From Legionella taurinensis (GTDB taxonomy: Bacteria > Pseudomonadota > Gammaproteobacteria > Legionellales > Legionellaceae), in NCBI RefSeq assembly GCF_900452865.1, contig NZ_UGOZ01000001.1, positions 2,232,001 through 2,296,000 on the forward strand: a stretch of 64,000 nt of DNA, in the 5' to 3' direction. The notes beneath the pieces are model-generated. The model was not told where the DNA came from. It saw nothing but the letters and a program-made list of their open reading frames with translations, and ran no database searches. A program made the position numbers and the translations under genes. How positions within the stretch are numbered: the first letter of the stretch is position 1; every line of letters begins with the position of its first letter. Shown here piece by piece: positions 1-8,353 of the stretch.

Positions 1-998
1 CTTTTTATCAGCATGCCGAGCAAATTCCGTCGCTGTTACCGGGAAAAGCCATTCTTTTATGCCGTTCGACTTTAAAAGTCGATGCCGCGTTGCTGCATCA
101 GCATACCCTTGAGTATGTCGCCACGGCCAGCAGCGGTACGGATCATCTCGATGAAGCCTTTCTGACCGGCCACGGCATCACCTTAGTCGATGCCAAAGGG
201 TGTAATGCGCCGGCAGTTGCAGACTACGTCATGGCGTCTTTAGCCTGGCTTGAACTGAATCATCCATTGCCTGGTAGACAGGCGGGCATCATCGGTTGCG
301 GTGAAGTGGGCCTGCGGGTGGCCGATCGGTTACAGGCAGTGCAATGGGATGTTCATCATTATGATCCGCCCAAAGCAGAAAAGGATCCCACGTTTCGCAG
401 CTGCAGCCTTGACGAGTTGGCTGCCTGTGATTTGATTTGCGTGCATGCCAACCTGCACGATGCCCTTCCCTACCCCAGTCGAAACAGCCTTAACGCCGCT
501 TTTTTAAGCCGGCTTAAACCGGGTACGGTGATCATCAATGCGTCACGAGGAGGGATAATCAATGAAACCGATCTGCTCGCCTTCCCTCACCTTGGCTATT
601 GCACGGATGTCTATCTCAATGAGCCGGCTGTGAACGCCGCCATTCTCTCAAGAGCGCTGCTGTGCACGCCGCACATCGCAGGTCACAGCATCGAAGCGAA
701 ACAACGTGCGGTCACGTTACTGAGCGATAAACTGCATGAATACTATGGTTTAAAGCCGCTTCATCACCCCTCAGCCGCCAGGCAAGCTTTGCCCGTCGCG
801 GCTGATCGTGATTCCTGGCCTTCTCTGCTGCTGTCGCTTTATGATCCGGTTAGTGAAACCAACGCCATGAAAGAAGCCGGCGATAAGCAGCGTGCCTTCC
901 TTACCTTACGCAAGGCCCATAGCTTTCGCCATGACTTCAGCACCTACAGCAGCGCCATAAGCAATCCGGTGTTAATGACGCTTCTTGGCGCAGATTAA
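1..998 (+). CDS. pdxB: Erythronate-4-phosphate dehydrogenase, 5' end outside window
   Basis: Second step of pyridoxal 5'-phosphate synthesis (DXP-dependent route): NAD-dependent oxidation of 4-phosphoerythronate in the cytoplasm. The frame is open from base 3, upstream of the first possible start at 90 (a TTG), and the residues before it (ending STLKVDAALL) continue a 2-hydroxyacid dehydrogenase N-terminus, so the gene enters from outside the window. Visible: the SSGTDHLD stretch, the NAD-binding GIIGCGEVG loop, NASRGG, and the catalytic histidine in TPHIAGHS. The C-terminal tail corresponds to the PdxB dimerisation region (DUF3410). The stop at 996-998 overlaps the convergent murE stop. About 330 residues are visible against 350-390 for the family, so only a short N-terminal piece is missing. 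Assignment to PdxB rather than another hydroxyacid dehydrogenase rests on the C-terminal extension. Confidence 0.93.
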   Translation, partial: FYQHAEQIPSLLPGKAILLCRSTLKVDAALLHQHTLEYVATASSGTDHLDEAFLTGHGITLVDAKGCNAPAVADYVMASLAWLELNHPLPGRQAGIIGCGEVGLRVADRLQAVQWDVHHYDPPKAEKDPTFRSCSLDELAACDLICVHANLHDALPYPSRNSLNAAFLSRLKPGTVIINASRGGIINETDLLAFPHLGYCTDVYLNEPAVNAAILSRALLCTPHIAGHSIEAKQRAVTLLSDKLHEYYGLKPLHHPSAARQALPVAADRDSWPSLLLSLYDPVSETNAMKEAGDKQRAFLTLRKAHSFRHDFSTYSSAISNPVLMTLLGAD

Positions 999-2440
999 GT
1001 CAATAACCCGCGGATGATTTCCTGATCAGAAAAATGGTGGCAAACCTGACCAATCTGCTGGTAAGTCTCATGACCTTTCCCCGCAACCAACACGATGTCA
1101 TCCTTGTCGGCGAGGCTGACTGCTTTTGCGATCGCTTCCTCCCGGCTGACAATTTTATACAGCGAAGGGTGGGAGGAAATGCCCTTTTCAATTTCGTGGA
1201 TGATGGCTTCCGGATTTTCGGTACGGGGGTTGTCGCTGGTAATGATGGCAATGTCAGCATACTGGCTGGCAATTCGACCCATCATCGGCCGTTTGGTTTT
1301 ATCGCGATCACCGCCGCAGCCAAAAACCACCAGCATTTTGCCTTTTTTTACCTTTTCAAGTGTCGCCAGCACATTTTCCAGCGCATCAGGGGTATGGGCA
1401 TAGTCAACAATCACACAGGGTTTCTGCGCCACCACCTCCATGCGCCCGGGAGCCGGTTGCAATTGTGCCATTACCGCAACCACCGCTTCATGGGGATAAC
1501 CAGCCGCCAGAAGGCTTGAAAATACGGCCAAGGCGTTATAAATATTAAAAAAGCCAAGCGCGTTAATCTTAAGCTGGTACTCTCCCCAGGGGGATGACAC
1601 GTCGATGCGGGTGCCTGAAAGGCTGACGTCCCAATTCAGGGCACGAATATCCGCACTTTCATAAATACCATAGGTCAACAAACGACAGGGCGGCTGAATG
1701 GCGTCTACCATCTGTTGTGCGTAAGCGTCATCCCCATTGACAATGGCCCATTGTAAATTGGATTTTTTAAACAAAGCGGCTTTGGCAGCGGCATAAGCCT
1801 CCATGGTGAGGTGGTAATCCAGGTGATCGTGGGTCAGATTGGTAAAAATGGCCTGATTAAAATGAATGCAGTCGACCCGTTGTTGCGCCAGGGCATGAGA
1901 GGAAACTTCCATGCACACCTGCATTATTTTTCGCTGCTGGTAGTGGGCAAACATGGATTGCAGGGCCAGTGCATCCGGGGTGGTATTGGCCAGCGGCTGC
2001 AATTGAGACGCTTCACCCTGCCCCAGGGTGCCAATGTAAGCAGCCTTTGTACCTAACAGGGAATGGGCCTGAGCCAACTGGTAAGCAATGGTGGTTTTTC
2101 CGTTGGTTCCGGTGATGCCGGTGACATTCATTTTGCTGCTCGGATCCGCATAAAATCGGCTGGCAATCGCCGCCAGATGACGGGCAAGTTTGGGAAGCGG
2201 CGCACCGATAAAGGAGGAAGGCGGGCAATCGCTCAAAGGCCAGTCACCCGGTTCATAAACCACCGCGGCCGCACCGCCTGCCAACGCCTGAGGAATAAAT
2301 AAACGCCCATCGACGGCTGTACCGGGATAGGCGATGAACAAATCACCCGGTTGCACTTTACGGCTGTCATTACAAAGGCCGGTGATGTCGCAGTCGTGGC
2401 TGACAGTAGTCCAATGTTTTAAAAGGTCAGACAATTTCAT
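995..2440 (-). CDS. murE: UDP-N-acetylmuramoyl-tripeptide synthetase (mDAP-adding)
   Basis: Cytoplasmic ATP-dependent ligase that adds meso-diaminopimelate to UDP-MurNAc-L-Ala-D-Glu during peptidoglycan precursor synthesis. The Mur ligase layout is complete: UDP-binding N-domain, ATP loop ITGTNGKT near residue 110, the HDHLDYH region, and the DNPR motif near residue 403 that marks the mDAP-specific (rather than lysine-specific) enzyme. I chose the ATG at 2440 (481 aa): a GAGG Shine-Dalgarno sits six bases before it and overlaps the ftsI stop at 2448-2450; a GTG two codons upstream (2446) is less well placed. It is the last gene of the leftward mraZ-rsmH-ftsL-ftsI-murE run. murF and mraY, which usually follow, are absent because pdxB converges here. 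Confidence 0.97.
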   Translation of the reverse strand: MKLSDLLKHWTTVSHDCDITGLCNDSRKVQPGDLFIAYPGTAVDGRLFIPQALAGGAAAVVYEPGDWPLSDCPPSSFIGAPLPKLARHLAAIASRFYADPSSKMNVTGITGTNGKTTIAYQLAQAHSLLGTKAAYIGTLGQGEASQLQPLANTTPDALALQSMFAHYQQRKIMQVCMEVSSHALAQQRVDCIHFNQAIFTNLTHDHLDYHLTMEAYAAAKAALFKKSNLQWAIVNGDDAYAQQMVDAIQPPCRLLTYGIYESADIRALNWDVSLSGTRIDVSSPWGEYQLKINALGFFNIYNALAVFSSLLAAGYPHEAVVAVMAQLQPAPGRMEVVAQKPCVIVDYAHTPDALENVLATLEKVKKGKMLVVFGCGGDRDKTKRPMMGRIASQYADIAIITSDNPRTENPEAIIHEIEKGISSHPSLYKIVSREEAIAKAVSLADKDDIVLVAGKGHETYQQIGQVCHHFSDQEIIRGLLT

Positions 2441-2447
2441 AATCACC

Positions 2448-4112
2448 TCACGGTGTGGTTTTATCAGGAGGTATGTCTAAAATCCGCAAAGCGCCCGACA
2501 TGACCTGGGCAAACAACGGCGCCGCAACGGCTGCCCCGTAATAACCGTTACGGGTCGGTTCATGAATCACAACGACAACAACAAGCCTGGGGGAGGACAC
2601 AGGAGCAATGCCCGCAAAGCTGGCGATGTGGCGGTTGGACTCATAGCCGTTTTTACCGGCAACCCGGGCCGTACCGGTTTTACCGGCAACGCGGTAACCA
2701 GGAATTCTGGCAGCCCTTCCCGTCCCCTCATTGCCCAACACGGCCTCCATCATCGCCAGAACCTGATCGGCTGTCTTAGTGTCAAGGACTTGCTCGCCAA
2801 TTTCAGTTGTGTCATTGTGCAATAAAGTCACTGGATGAAGTTTACCGTGATTGGCGAAAATTAAATAGGCTTTGGCCAACTGCAGCGCAGTCACCGAAAT
2901 ATTGTAACCAAATCCCAGGGTGGCCAGCACAAAGGGGTTGGCATCCTTGACTTTGACCACGGCACCGTCGCTTTCACCCGGATAACCGCTTTCTGTTCGT
3001 TGTCCAAAACCGCTTCGCTGCAGCAGGCCGATCAGTTGTTCCGGCGGGCTTTGCAAAATCATTTTGGTCACGCCGACATTACTTGAATGCTGCAGCACAC
3101 CGGTGACATCGAGCACCCCGTAATTGTGAACATCCCGCACCGTATGGCCATGAACAATCATCCAGCTTGGACGGGTATCAATGATGGTTTCAGGCGTGAA
3201 CTGACCGCTGCCCAGCGCACTGGCGATACTGAACGGTTTCATTAAGGAACCCGGCTCAAAGACGTCGGTAATCGCCTTATTACGGTAACTCTCGCGCGTG
3301 TAGCGGCCACGTACATTGGGATTAAACGAGGGCGCGTTGGCGGCCGCCAGAATTTCCCCCGTCTGTGAATCAAGCACCACCACCGAACCTGATTTGGCGG
3401 CAAATTTTTCCAGGGTATTCTGCAATTCATGATAAGCCAGGTACTGGATGCGGCGATCGATGCTTAACACCAAATCATGACCAGGTCTAGGCTCCTTGAT
3501 AACACCCAGCTCCTCAATGATATGGCCGGTACGATCTTTCAATACCCTTTTTTTACCCGGAATTCCCATCAACCAATCCTGATAAGCCAACTCCAGGCCT
3601 TCAATGCCCACATCATCGATATTGGTAAACCCCAGCAATTGGGCTGTGCTGTCTGTCTCCGGGTAGTAACGCTTGAATTCCTGCTGGAAATTCAGACCCG
3701 GGATCTTTAACTGTTCAATGTCCTTCGCTAATGCCGGTTGAAGTTGCCGTTTCAGGTAGAGGAATTCCCTTGATTTCGCCCGTTGAATTTGGGCCACCAT
3801 GTTTTTGGGGGGCATGTCCAGTAATTTGGCCAGCGCAAACAGCTGCTTTTTATCAGGAGAAAATTCTTTGGGGTTTACCCATAAGGACTTAACCGGAGTA
3901 CTGACTGCGAGAGGCGTCCCCTGACGATCGACGATCATGCCGCGGTAGGCGGGAATATCCACCGTCCTTAAACTTCGGGCATCCCCTTGCCCTTTGAGAA
4001 ACTGGCGGTGAAGGATGGTTAAGTCCGTTATGCGCCAAAGCAGGGCCGCGAGCAACGCGATAAAAAAAACAGAGACGACAATTAAACGCGCTTTATGCCC
4101 TTTGCTAGTCAT
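2448..4112 (-). CDS. ftsI: Peptidoglycan D,D-transpeptidase FtsI (PBP3)
   Basis: Septal class B penicillin-binding protein that cross-links peptidoglycan at the division site with FtsW. The 554 residues show a short cytoplasmic tail, one membrane anchor (about residues 10-30), a PBP dimerisation domain, and a transpeptidase domain with all three active-site motifs: SLMK (acyl-enzyme serine 289), SSN at 343-345 and KTGT at 478-481. Length is normal for the family (about 550-600). The start overlaps the ftsL stop by four bases, implying translational coupling, and murE follows at once. No sign of damage. Confidence 0.97.
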   Translation of the reverse strand: MTSKGHKARLIVVSVFFIALLAALLWRITDLTILHRQFLKGQGDARSLRTVDIPAYRGMIVDRQGTPLAVSTPVKSLWVNPKEFSPDKKQLFALAKLLDMPPKNMVAQIQRAKSREFLYLKRQLQPALAKDIEQLKIPGLNFQQEFKRYYPETDSTAQLLGFTNIDDVGIEGLELAYQDWLMGIPGKKRVLKDRTGHIIEELGVIKEPRPGHDLVLSIDRRIQYLAYHELQNTLEKFAAKSGSVVVLDSQTGEILAAANAPSFNPNVRGRYTRESYRNKAITDVFEPGSLMKPFSIASALGSGQFTPETIIDTRPSWMIVHGHTVRDVHNYGVLDVTGVLQHSSNVGVTKMILQSPPEQLIGLLQRSGFGQRTESGYPGESDGAVVKVKDANPFVLATLGFGYNISVTALQLAKAYLIFANHGKLHPVTLLHNDTTEIGEQVLDTKTADQVLAMMEAVLGNEGTGRAARIPGYRVAGKTGTARVAGKNGYESNRHIASFAGIAPVSSPRLVVVVVIHEPTRNGYYGAAVAAPLFAQVMSGALRILDIPPDKTTP

Positions 4113-4447
4113 TGTTGCTGTAATACATAGGTGTCTTTATCGGACGGTAATCTCATTTGCAATTTCTCCGTGGCCAACTGCTCTACACGCGCAGGGGTAG
4201 CCAGGCTCGCCTGTTCCAGCAGCAATTGCCCCCATTGCAACTGCAATTGGTGGCTTTGTTGCTCCAATTGCTGCAAATGGCTGAAGCTTAATCGATGTTC
4301 ATTGGTCGTGTAAATAACCGCCAACGAACTGACCAGGACCGCAAAGAGTAACGACAAGATCAAACACCATTGTTTTGACAGGCGCATTTCCAGTAATTGT
4401 CCACTAAATAAGTTGCTTTGATTAATTGCTCTTGCTGCGGCATTCAT
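4109..4447 (-). CDS. ftsL: Cell division protein FtsL
   Basis: Small bitopic membrane protein of the FtsQLB complex, which activates septal FtsWI. The 112 residues have a short cytoplasmic N-terminus, one hydrophobic segment (about 29-45, rich in L, V, A) and a periplasmic heptad-patterned coiled coil rich in leucine and glutamine. FtsL is poorly conserved, so the call rests on size, topology and position between rsmH and ftsI. The start at 4447 shares ATGA with the rsmH stop and has GGAGAG eight bases upstream; an internal ATG at residue 21 lies closer to the membrane segment but has no good ribosome site. Confidence 0.92.
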   Translation of the reverse strand: MNAAARAINQSNLFSGQLLEMRLSKQWCLILSLLFAVLVSSLAVIYTTNEHRLSFSHLQQLEQQSHQLQLQWGQLLLEQASLATPARVEQLATEKLQMRLPSDKDTYVLQQQ

Positions 4448-5367
4448 GCTGTTTTCTCTCCTATTCTAAGGACCGCACTCCGGGCTCTGGCATTTTGTCT
4501 TATTTCCGCTTCGCCGGGCTTAATGGCTTTACCGATGCGCTTAAAACAACTGCCCATTTCGCTTGCTCGCACAGGTACGCCCGGCGGCGGGCGAATACCT
4601 TGCTCTTTATCACGCATAAATTGTTTAACTATCCTGTCTTCCAGCGAATGAAAGCTGATAATGACTAAACGGCCGCCTACCGTTAATGTCGCCATGACCT
4701 GGTTAAGGCAGGCGGACAAATCGGTTAATTCCTGATTGATGTAAATGCGTATGGCCTGAAATACCCGAGTTGCGGGGTGCTTGTGTTTTTCCCACTTGGG
4801 GTTTGCCTGTTTCACAATCTCAGCCAGGGTTTGGGTGGTGACAATCGGGTTTTGTTGTCTTGCCTCTACAATCGCGCGGGCAATGCGGCCTGAAAAACGC
4901 TCTTCACCGTATTCACGGAATACCCGCACCAGATCTTTTTCATCCGCTTTATTGATGAACTCCGCGGCACTCAGGGCCTGCGTCGAGTCCATGCGCATAT
5001 CGAGAGGCCCCTGCTGCATAAAACTGAAACCGCGCTCGGGTTCATCCAGTTGCGGGGAAGAAACCCCCAAATCCAGTAAAATGCCGTCAATTTTGCCCGT
5101 CACCTGGGCTTCTTCTGCAAACCGCGGTAAATCGGCAAAGGATCCATGAAAAAGCGTAAACCGCGGATCCTGACTGAAATGGTCCCTGGCATAGGCTATC
5201 GCTGCGGGGTCCTTATCGATGGCAATCAAGCGGCCTGCGGGTGAAAGGTGTTGCAGAATAGCGCGCGCATGACCGCCGCGACCGAAGGTGCCGTCGACAT
5301 AAATGCCGTCAGCCTTGATCGCCAAGCCTTGGATTGCCTCCTGTAACAACACGGATTGATGGGCCAT
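4444..5367 (-). CDS. rsmH: 16S rRNA (cytosine-1402-N4)-methyltransferase RsmH (MraW)
   Basis: SAM-dependent methyltransferase acting on the N4 of C1402 in the ribosomal P site. The 307 residues begin with the family signature [15 protein letters not shown] and contain [10 protein letters not shown] (SAM loop), [12 protein letters not shown] and the C-terminal [14 protein letters not shown]. Length is normal. It is second in the division cluster, twelve bases after mraZ and overlapping ftsL by four bases, the standard bacterial arrangement. Confidence 0.98.
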   Translation of the reverse strand: MAHQSVLLQEAIQGLAIKADGIYVDGTFGRGGHARAILQHLSPAGRLIAIDKDPAAIAYARDHFSQDPRFTLFHGSFADLPRFAEEAQVTGKIDGILLDLGVSSPQLDEPERGFSFMQQGPLDMRMDSTQALSAAEFINKADEKDLVRVFREYGEERFSGRIARAIVEARQQNPIVTTQTLAEIVKQANPKWEKHKHPATRVFQAIRIYINQELTDLSACLNQVMATLTVGGRLVIISFHSLEDRIVKQFMRDKEQGIRPPPGVPVRASEMGSCFKRIGKAIKPGEAEIRQNARARSAVLRIGEKTA

Positions 5368-5379
5368 TTTCTGCTTCCG

Positions 5380-5838
5380 TTATAAAGAAAAGTTCTTCAT
5401 TTCGTCAGGGAGACCCCCTTCGCCGTCACCTTCCTCTTCCAACCATTGTTCGCGTTTACTCTGCCACAACATCTCATTCCACACTTCAAATTTATTACCC
5501 TGCCCAATCATTACCACCTTTTTATCGAGCTGCGCGTAATCACGCAGTAAAGGCGGCAACAGCACCCGGCCATTGCTATCGAGCTCAACATCCGTCGCAT
5601 GACCAATCAGCAACCGTTGAATACGTCGTGCTGCGGCATTAAAACTGGGCAAACTTTGTAATTTATCTTCAATAATTTGCCATTGCGCGGCCGGATAAAG
5701 CAGTAAACAGGTTTCTTCGGTATCAATGGTGACGACCAAAGCCGATTTGCCATCCGCACTCAGCGCGTCACGATAACGCGTTGGGATGGCAAGGCGACCT
5801 TTTCCGTCAACTGTAATGGCATTGATTCCGCGAAACAT
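5380..5838 (-). CDS. mraZ: Transcriptional regulator MraZ
   Basis: AbrB-like DNA-binding protein that controls the division/cell-wall operon starting with itself. The 152 residues contain two SpoVT-AbrB half-domains: one at the start (FRGINAITVDGKGRLAIPTR) and one near residue 78 with DSNGRVLLPPLLRDYA. The C-terminus is acidic. It heads the leftward mraZ-rsmH-ftsL-ftsI-murE operon. Upstream are GTGG elements ten bases apart, the type of repeat MraZ binds in other bacteria, so self-repression is plausible. Confidence 0.97.
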   Translation of the reverse strand: MFRGINAITVDGKGRLAIPTRYRDALSADGKSALVVTIDTEETCLLLYPAAQWQIIEDKLQSLPSFNAAARRIQRLLIGHATDVELDSNGRVLLPPLLRDYAQLDKKVVMIGQGNKFEVWNEMLWQSKREQWLEEEGDGEGGLPDEMKNFSL

Positions 5839-5869
5839 GATTTTCTCTTATGAGGGAGGATAAGCTCCC

Positions 5870-5942
5870 CCACAAATCTCCACTTTTTTATTATTTTATA
5901 CCACTTTTATACACTATAGAAACACATTTTCCCAATCGTCAA
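5870..5942 (-). promoter_or_regulatory. mraZ promoter with candidate MraZ operator repeats
   Basis: Read leftwards: a -35 hexamer TTGACG (5937-5942), 18-base spacer and a -10 hexamer TATAGT (5913-5918). Downstream, GTGG occurs at 5901-5904, 5880-5883 and 5870-5873; the last two are exactly ten bases apart, like the direct repeats bound by MraZ in E. coli. The promoter match is seen directly; operator function is inferred. Confidence 0.6.
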
Positions 5943-5965
5943 CCTTTTTATGCCACTTCAATGGC

Positions 5966-5992
5966 AAAAAAAGCCCATCGCACGCAGATGGG
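5966..5992 (-). terminator. Rho-independent terminator after coaX
   Basis: Read leftwards, CCCATC pairs with GATGGG (5987-5992 and 5974-5979) around a seven-base loop, followed by C and seven T (5966-5972). It lies between the coaX stop and the mraZ promoter and should insulate the division operon. A smaller hairpin, TGCCA/TGGCA at 5951-5965, follows directly. Confidence 0.7.
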
Positions 5993-6096
5993 ATGCGAAT
6001 GGGTTTTTATTTGATACTCTTTGATTTAAAAGAATACAACCGAGAGCGATGATCCCAGGGCCTGGCTAAAGCAGTACCGGGGACATGCAAAACAAC

Positions 6097-6864
6097 TCAA
6101 TGATTCATTAAGGCAGCCAGTCGAATGCCCTGTAACACCAGATCGGGCGACAACACATCGTAAATGCCCTGTTTATCAAAAAGGGACGCAAAACCGCCAG
6201 TAGCAATCACCAAAACCTCCTGATTGACAAAGGTTTCTTCTTTAATGCGATGAATCAGTTCGCGGCAGGCGCCCAGGGCGCCATAGAAAATACCTGATTG
6301 AATGCTTTCGATGGTGGAGCGCCCGACCACCTGGTCGGTTTTGACAATTTCAACCGCCGGGAGCTTGGCGGTATTGTTAGACAAGGCATCGACAGACAAA
6401 CGCACTCCCGGCAGGATGGCACCGCCGAGATAAGCTTTCTGCGAGGTGATGACGCAAAAGGTCGTCGCCGTGCCAAAATCAATGACTATGCTGTTTTTAC
6501 CCGGATAGGCATGGGTCGCGGCAATGGCATTGGCGATTCGGTCGGCACCAACTTCCACCGGGTTGCGGTATTTAATATTCAAACCGGTTTTAACTCCTGC
6601 TTGCAGGAAAAAGGGATCCACCGCGAAGTATTTTACACAGGCTGAGCGCAGGGAGTAGTCAAGCTGGGGAACCACGGAACAAATGGCAATTTCACTGATG
6701 GCTTCGGGTGAACACTGATTCTCCCGCAGCACACTCTTTAAAAAAATGCCCAATTCATCGGAGGTACTGACTTTCGATGTGTGGCGGAAGCGCAGCCGAA
6801 TGTCATCGCCGGCAAAAACACCGCCATAAATATGGGAATTACCCACATCGATGCATAACATCAT
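6097..6864 (-). CDS. coaX: Type III pantothenate kinase CoaX
   Basis: Phosphorylates pantothenate, the first step of coenzyme A synthesis, with the ASKHA-fold type III enzyme that is insensitive to CoA feedback. Visible motifs: phosphate-1 loop IDVGNSHIYGG at the start, VGADRIAN, the DFGTATTF loop and ATGGFA near the C-terminus. The open frame extends upstream to 6975, but the family starts at MLCIDVGNS, so the start is the ATG at 6864 (or the next codon, 6861), giving about 255 residues, the usual size. The extra N-terminal stretch would run into the 3' end of rnpB and is not protein. Ribosome site is weak. Confidence 0.95.
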   Translation of the reverse strand: MMLCIDVGNSHIYGGVFAGDDIRLRFRHTSKVSTSDELGIFLKSVLRENQCSPEAISEIAICSVVPQLDYSLRSACVKYFAVDPFFLQAGVKTGLNIKYRNPVEVGADRIANAIAATHAYPGKNSIVIDFGTATTFCVITSQKAYLGGAILPGVRLSVDALSNNTAKLPAVEIVKTDQVVGRSTIESIQSGIFYGALGACRELIHRIKEETFVNQEVLVIATGGFASLFDKQGIYDVLSPDLVLQGIRLAALMNH

Positions 6865-6933
6865 AGAGAACGCCCTGTTGATAAAAATGAGGCGATAGTA
6901 AGGCCAGTGTCGGATAAATACAAGAGGACAGTA

Positions 6934-7294
6934 GAAAAGTCGGTCGATAAGCCGGGTTCTGTCGTGGACAATCATTCATCTGGGACTTGTGTCACCACAA
7001 GCCTCAAGCGACCTACCCGAATCCCATGCGGGCCGCATGTGCCGGCTTACGCCGGAAGGATTCCTATTTGGTCTTGCTCCGAGTGGGGTTTTCCCTGCCA
7101 CGCCTGTTGCCAGACGCGCGGTGCGCTCTTACCGCACCATTTCACCCTTACCTCCTGCACAGGCGGGAGGCGGTATATTTTCTGTGGCACTTTCCGTAGA
7201 CTTTCATCTCCCAGGCGTTACCTGGCACTCTGCCCTATGGAGCCCGGACTTTCCTCCCCTTGCCTTGCAAGGAGCGATTGCCTGACCGACTCTG
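6934..7294 (-). ncRNA. rnpB: RNase P RNA (bacterial type A)
   Basis: Catalytic RNA of ribonuclease P, which trims tRNA 5' leaders. Read leftwards it contains the conserved core: GAGGAAAGTCCGGGCTCC (CR-I) near the 5' end, CAGGGTGCC-like AGAGTGCCAGGTAACG, GGTAAGGGTGAAA, the GCGGTAAGAGCGCACCG block, and the 3' block CCACGACAGAACCCGGCTTA. The ends pair: AGTCGGTC at 7284-7291 with GACCGACT at 6938-6945 (helix P1). Ends are estimated from P1 pairing, to about five bases. Apparent ORFs in this region on the opposite strand are shadows of the RNA gene. Confidence 0.97.
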
Positions 7295-7300
7295 ATAGTA
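7295..7300 (-). promoter_or_regulatory. Candidate -10 element of rnpB
   Basis: Read leftwards, TACTAT lies four to five bases before the P1 helix, at the right distance for transcription to begin at the RNA's first bases. The -35 region is not a good match. Function is inferred from position. Confidence 0.4.
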
Positions 7301-7336
7301 ATGGTAGCAAAGTGCCTACAGAAAAACCAGAATTTA

Positions 7337-7621
7337 TTAGCCGCGGGTGCCAATAAATTCGTCGTCGAAATAACGCTTCAGCTTGGTGCGCAGAGTACCA
7401 CGACTGACGCCTAAAACTCTCGCTGCTTTGGATTGGTTGTAGCGGGTTAACTCCATGACCGTACGGAACAAGGGAGCCTCAACTTCCTCAACAATTAATT
7501 GATAAAGGTTGAGATTTATTTCTTTATTACCAACTGCATTGAGATAACGCTTTACTGCGCCAACGACTTGTTGGGTTAATGCGTCATTAACCTGTTCAAC
7601 TTGTTGCATTACTGCACTCAT
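7337..7621 (-). CDS. fis: Fis-family nucleoid/DNA-binding protein
   Basis: Small nucleoid protein that bends DNA and tunes transcription; Legionella encodes several Fis paralogues that time virulence genes. The 94 residues show an N-terminal regulatory arm, the PLFRTVMELTRYNQSKAARV region and a C-terminal helix-turn-helix (NQSKAARVLGVSRGTLRTKL). Length fits the family (about 98). It is not in the usual dusB-fis operon: it stands alone between rnpB and an AT-rich upstream region with its own promoter. A strong ribosome site with two AGGA triplet-type motifs precedes the ATG. Which Fis paralogue this is cannot be told from the sequence alone. Confidence 0.95.
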   Translation of the reverse strand: MSAVMQQVEQVNDALTQQVVGAVKRYLNAVGNKEINLNLYQLIVEEVEAPLFRTVMELTRYNQSKAARVLGVSRGTLRTKLKRYFDDEFIGTRG

Positions 7622-7696
7622 TATCCTCTCTCCTGATGATGAAATTGATGCTGTTCAGGTCGGAAAATGTGACACAAACAGTACATCATGGGCGAT

Positions 7697-7725
7697 ATAG
7701 TAACAAATACCACAAAGAATGTAAA
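7697..7725 (-). promoter_or_regulatory. Sigma-70 promoter of fis
   Basis: Read leftwards: TTTACA (7720-7725), a 17-base spacer and TACTAT (7697-7702), giving a leader of roughly 70 bases before the fis ATG at 7621. The DNA upstream (about 7740-7860) is strongly AT-rich, as around many Fis and growth-rate controlled promoters. Confidence 0.6.
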
Positions 7726-7920
7726 CATTGTCTCATTCATATTCATTTATTAAGGGAAGCTTAAGGAAATTTTATGTTTTTAGCAAGTATTTTCGCTTAT
7801 TTAGACAAATTTAAATCAAAAAAATTAAATATAGACAAATTGAATTGATTTTTTCCTTTCGATTGATCCCTGCAGTGGAAGGGGTACGCTCTGAGGCAAG
7901 ACCGTTGCGCCGGCATCACG

Positions 7921-7941
7921 CCCTCTCCCGCGGGGAGAGGG
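7921..7941. repeat. GC-rich palindrome downstream of iscA
   Basis: A perfect nine-base stem (CCCTCTCCC/GGGAGAGGG) with a GCG loop, lying about 45 bases past the iscA stop. It may be a factor-independent transcript end or a short dispersed palindromic element; a single copy in the window does not decide. Confidence 0.5.
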
Positions 7942-7987
7942 GCTTTCAGGCGTCAGGAATCAGCGGGAACGGGCAAAACAGGCCTGG

Positions 7988-8353
7988 TTATTCGACCGTG
8001 AAGCTTTCACCGCAGCCGCAGGCACCGGTTTGGTTGGGGTTGTTAAAAACAAATTTGGCATTCAAGCCCTGTTTGACATAATCAATGGCCATGCCCTTCA
8101 GGAAGGGATAACTGCCTTTATCGATGTAGATTTGGTACTTATCAGTCAACGGCAGGACGATATCACTGCCTTGAGGCGTCTCGACATAATCTACCACGTA
8201 GGCAAGACCTGAACACCCTGTTTTCTTAACCGAAAAACGGATACCGCGACAATTGGTCTGGCGATCAAGGTAAGAAAGCACATGATTTTTCGCCGCTTCA
8301 CTTAAATTAACGCCCGTCTCACTGCTCGCTTCGTATTGAACAACACCACTCAT
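7988..8353 (-). CDS. iscA: A-type iron-sulfur carrier (IscA family)
   Basis: A-type carrier that receives Fe-S clusters or iron and passes them to target enzymes. The 121 residues carry the three ligand cysteines of the family: C47 (KKTGCSGLAY) and the C-terminal pair C112 and C114 (GACGCGESF). There is about a 13-residue N-terminal extension compared with E. coli IscA. It ends the leftward trmJ-iscS-iscU-like-iscA operon and its start shares a base with the stop of the upstream gene (TAATG). IscA, SufA and ErpA cannot be separated by motif; IscA is favoured by the neighbours. Confidence 0.9.
   Translation of the reverse strand: MSGVVQYEASSETGVNLSEAAKNHVLSYLDRQTNCRGIRFSVKKTGCSGLAYVVDYVETPQGSDIVLPLTDKYQIYIDKGSYPFLKGMAIDYVKQGLNAKFVFNNPNQTGACGCGESFTVE

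Larger units (their letters stand above)
7622..7987. other. Intergenic region between iscA and fis
   Basis: About 365 bases without a gene. It holds the fis promoter and leader (7622-7725), a very AT-rich block (about 7740-7860), and near the iscA end a strong hairpin at 7921-7941 (CCCTCTCCC / GGGAGAGGG, three-base loop). The hairpin could end the trmJ-iscS-iscU-iscA transcript but is followed by no T run in that direction. No credible ORF was found. Confidence 0.7.

Noticed and set aside
1034-1519. Antisense ORF of 161 codons
   Set aside because: Shadow of murE; composition follows the opposite frame of murE.
4781-5149. Antisense ORF of 122 codons
   Set aside because: Shadow of rsmH with no ribosome site; rsmH carries clear motifs.
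6907-7356. Several plus-strand ORFs of 70-149 codons
   Set aside because: They lie antisense to the RNase P RNA gene; the conserved RNA core explains the region.
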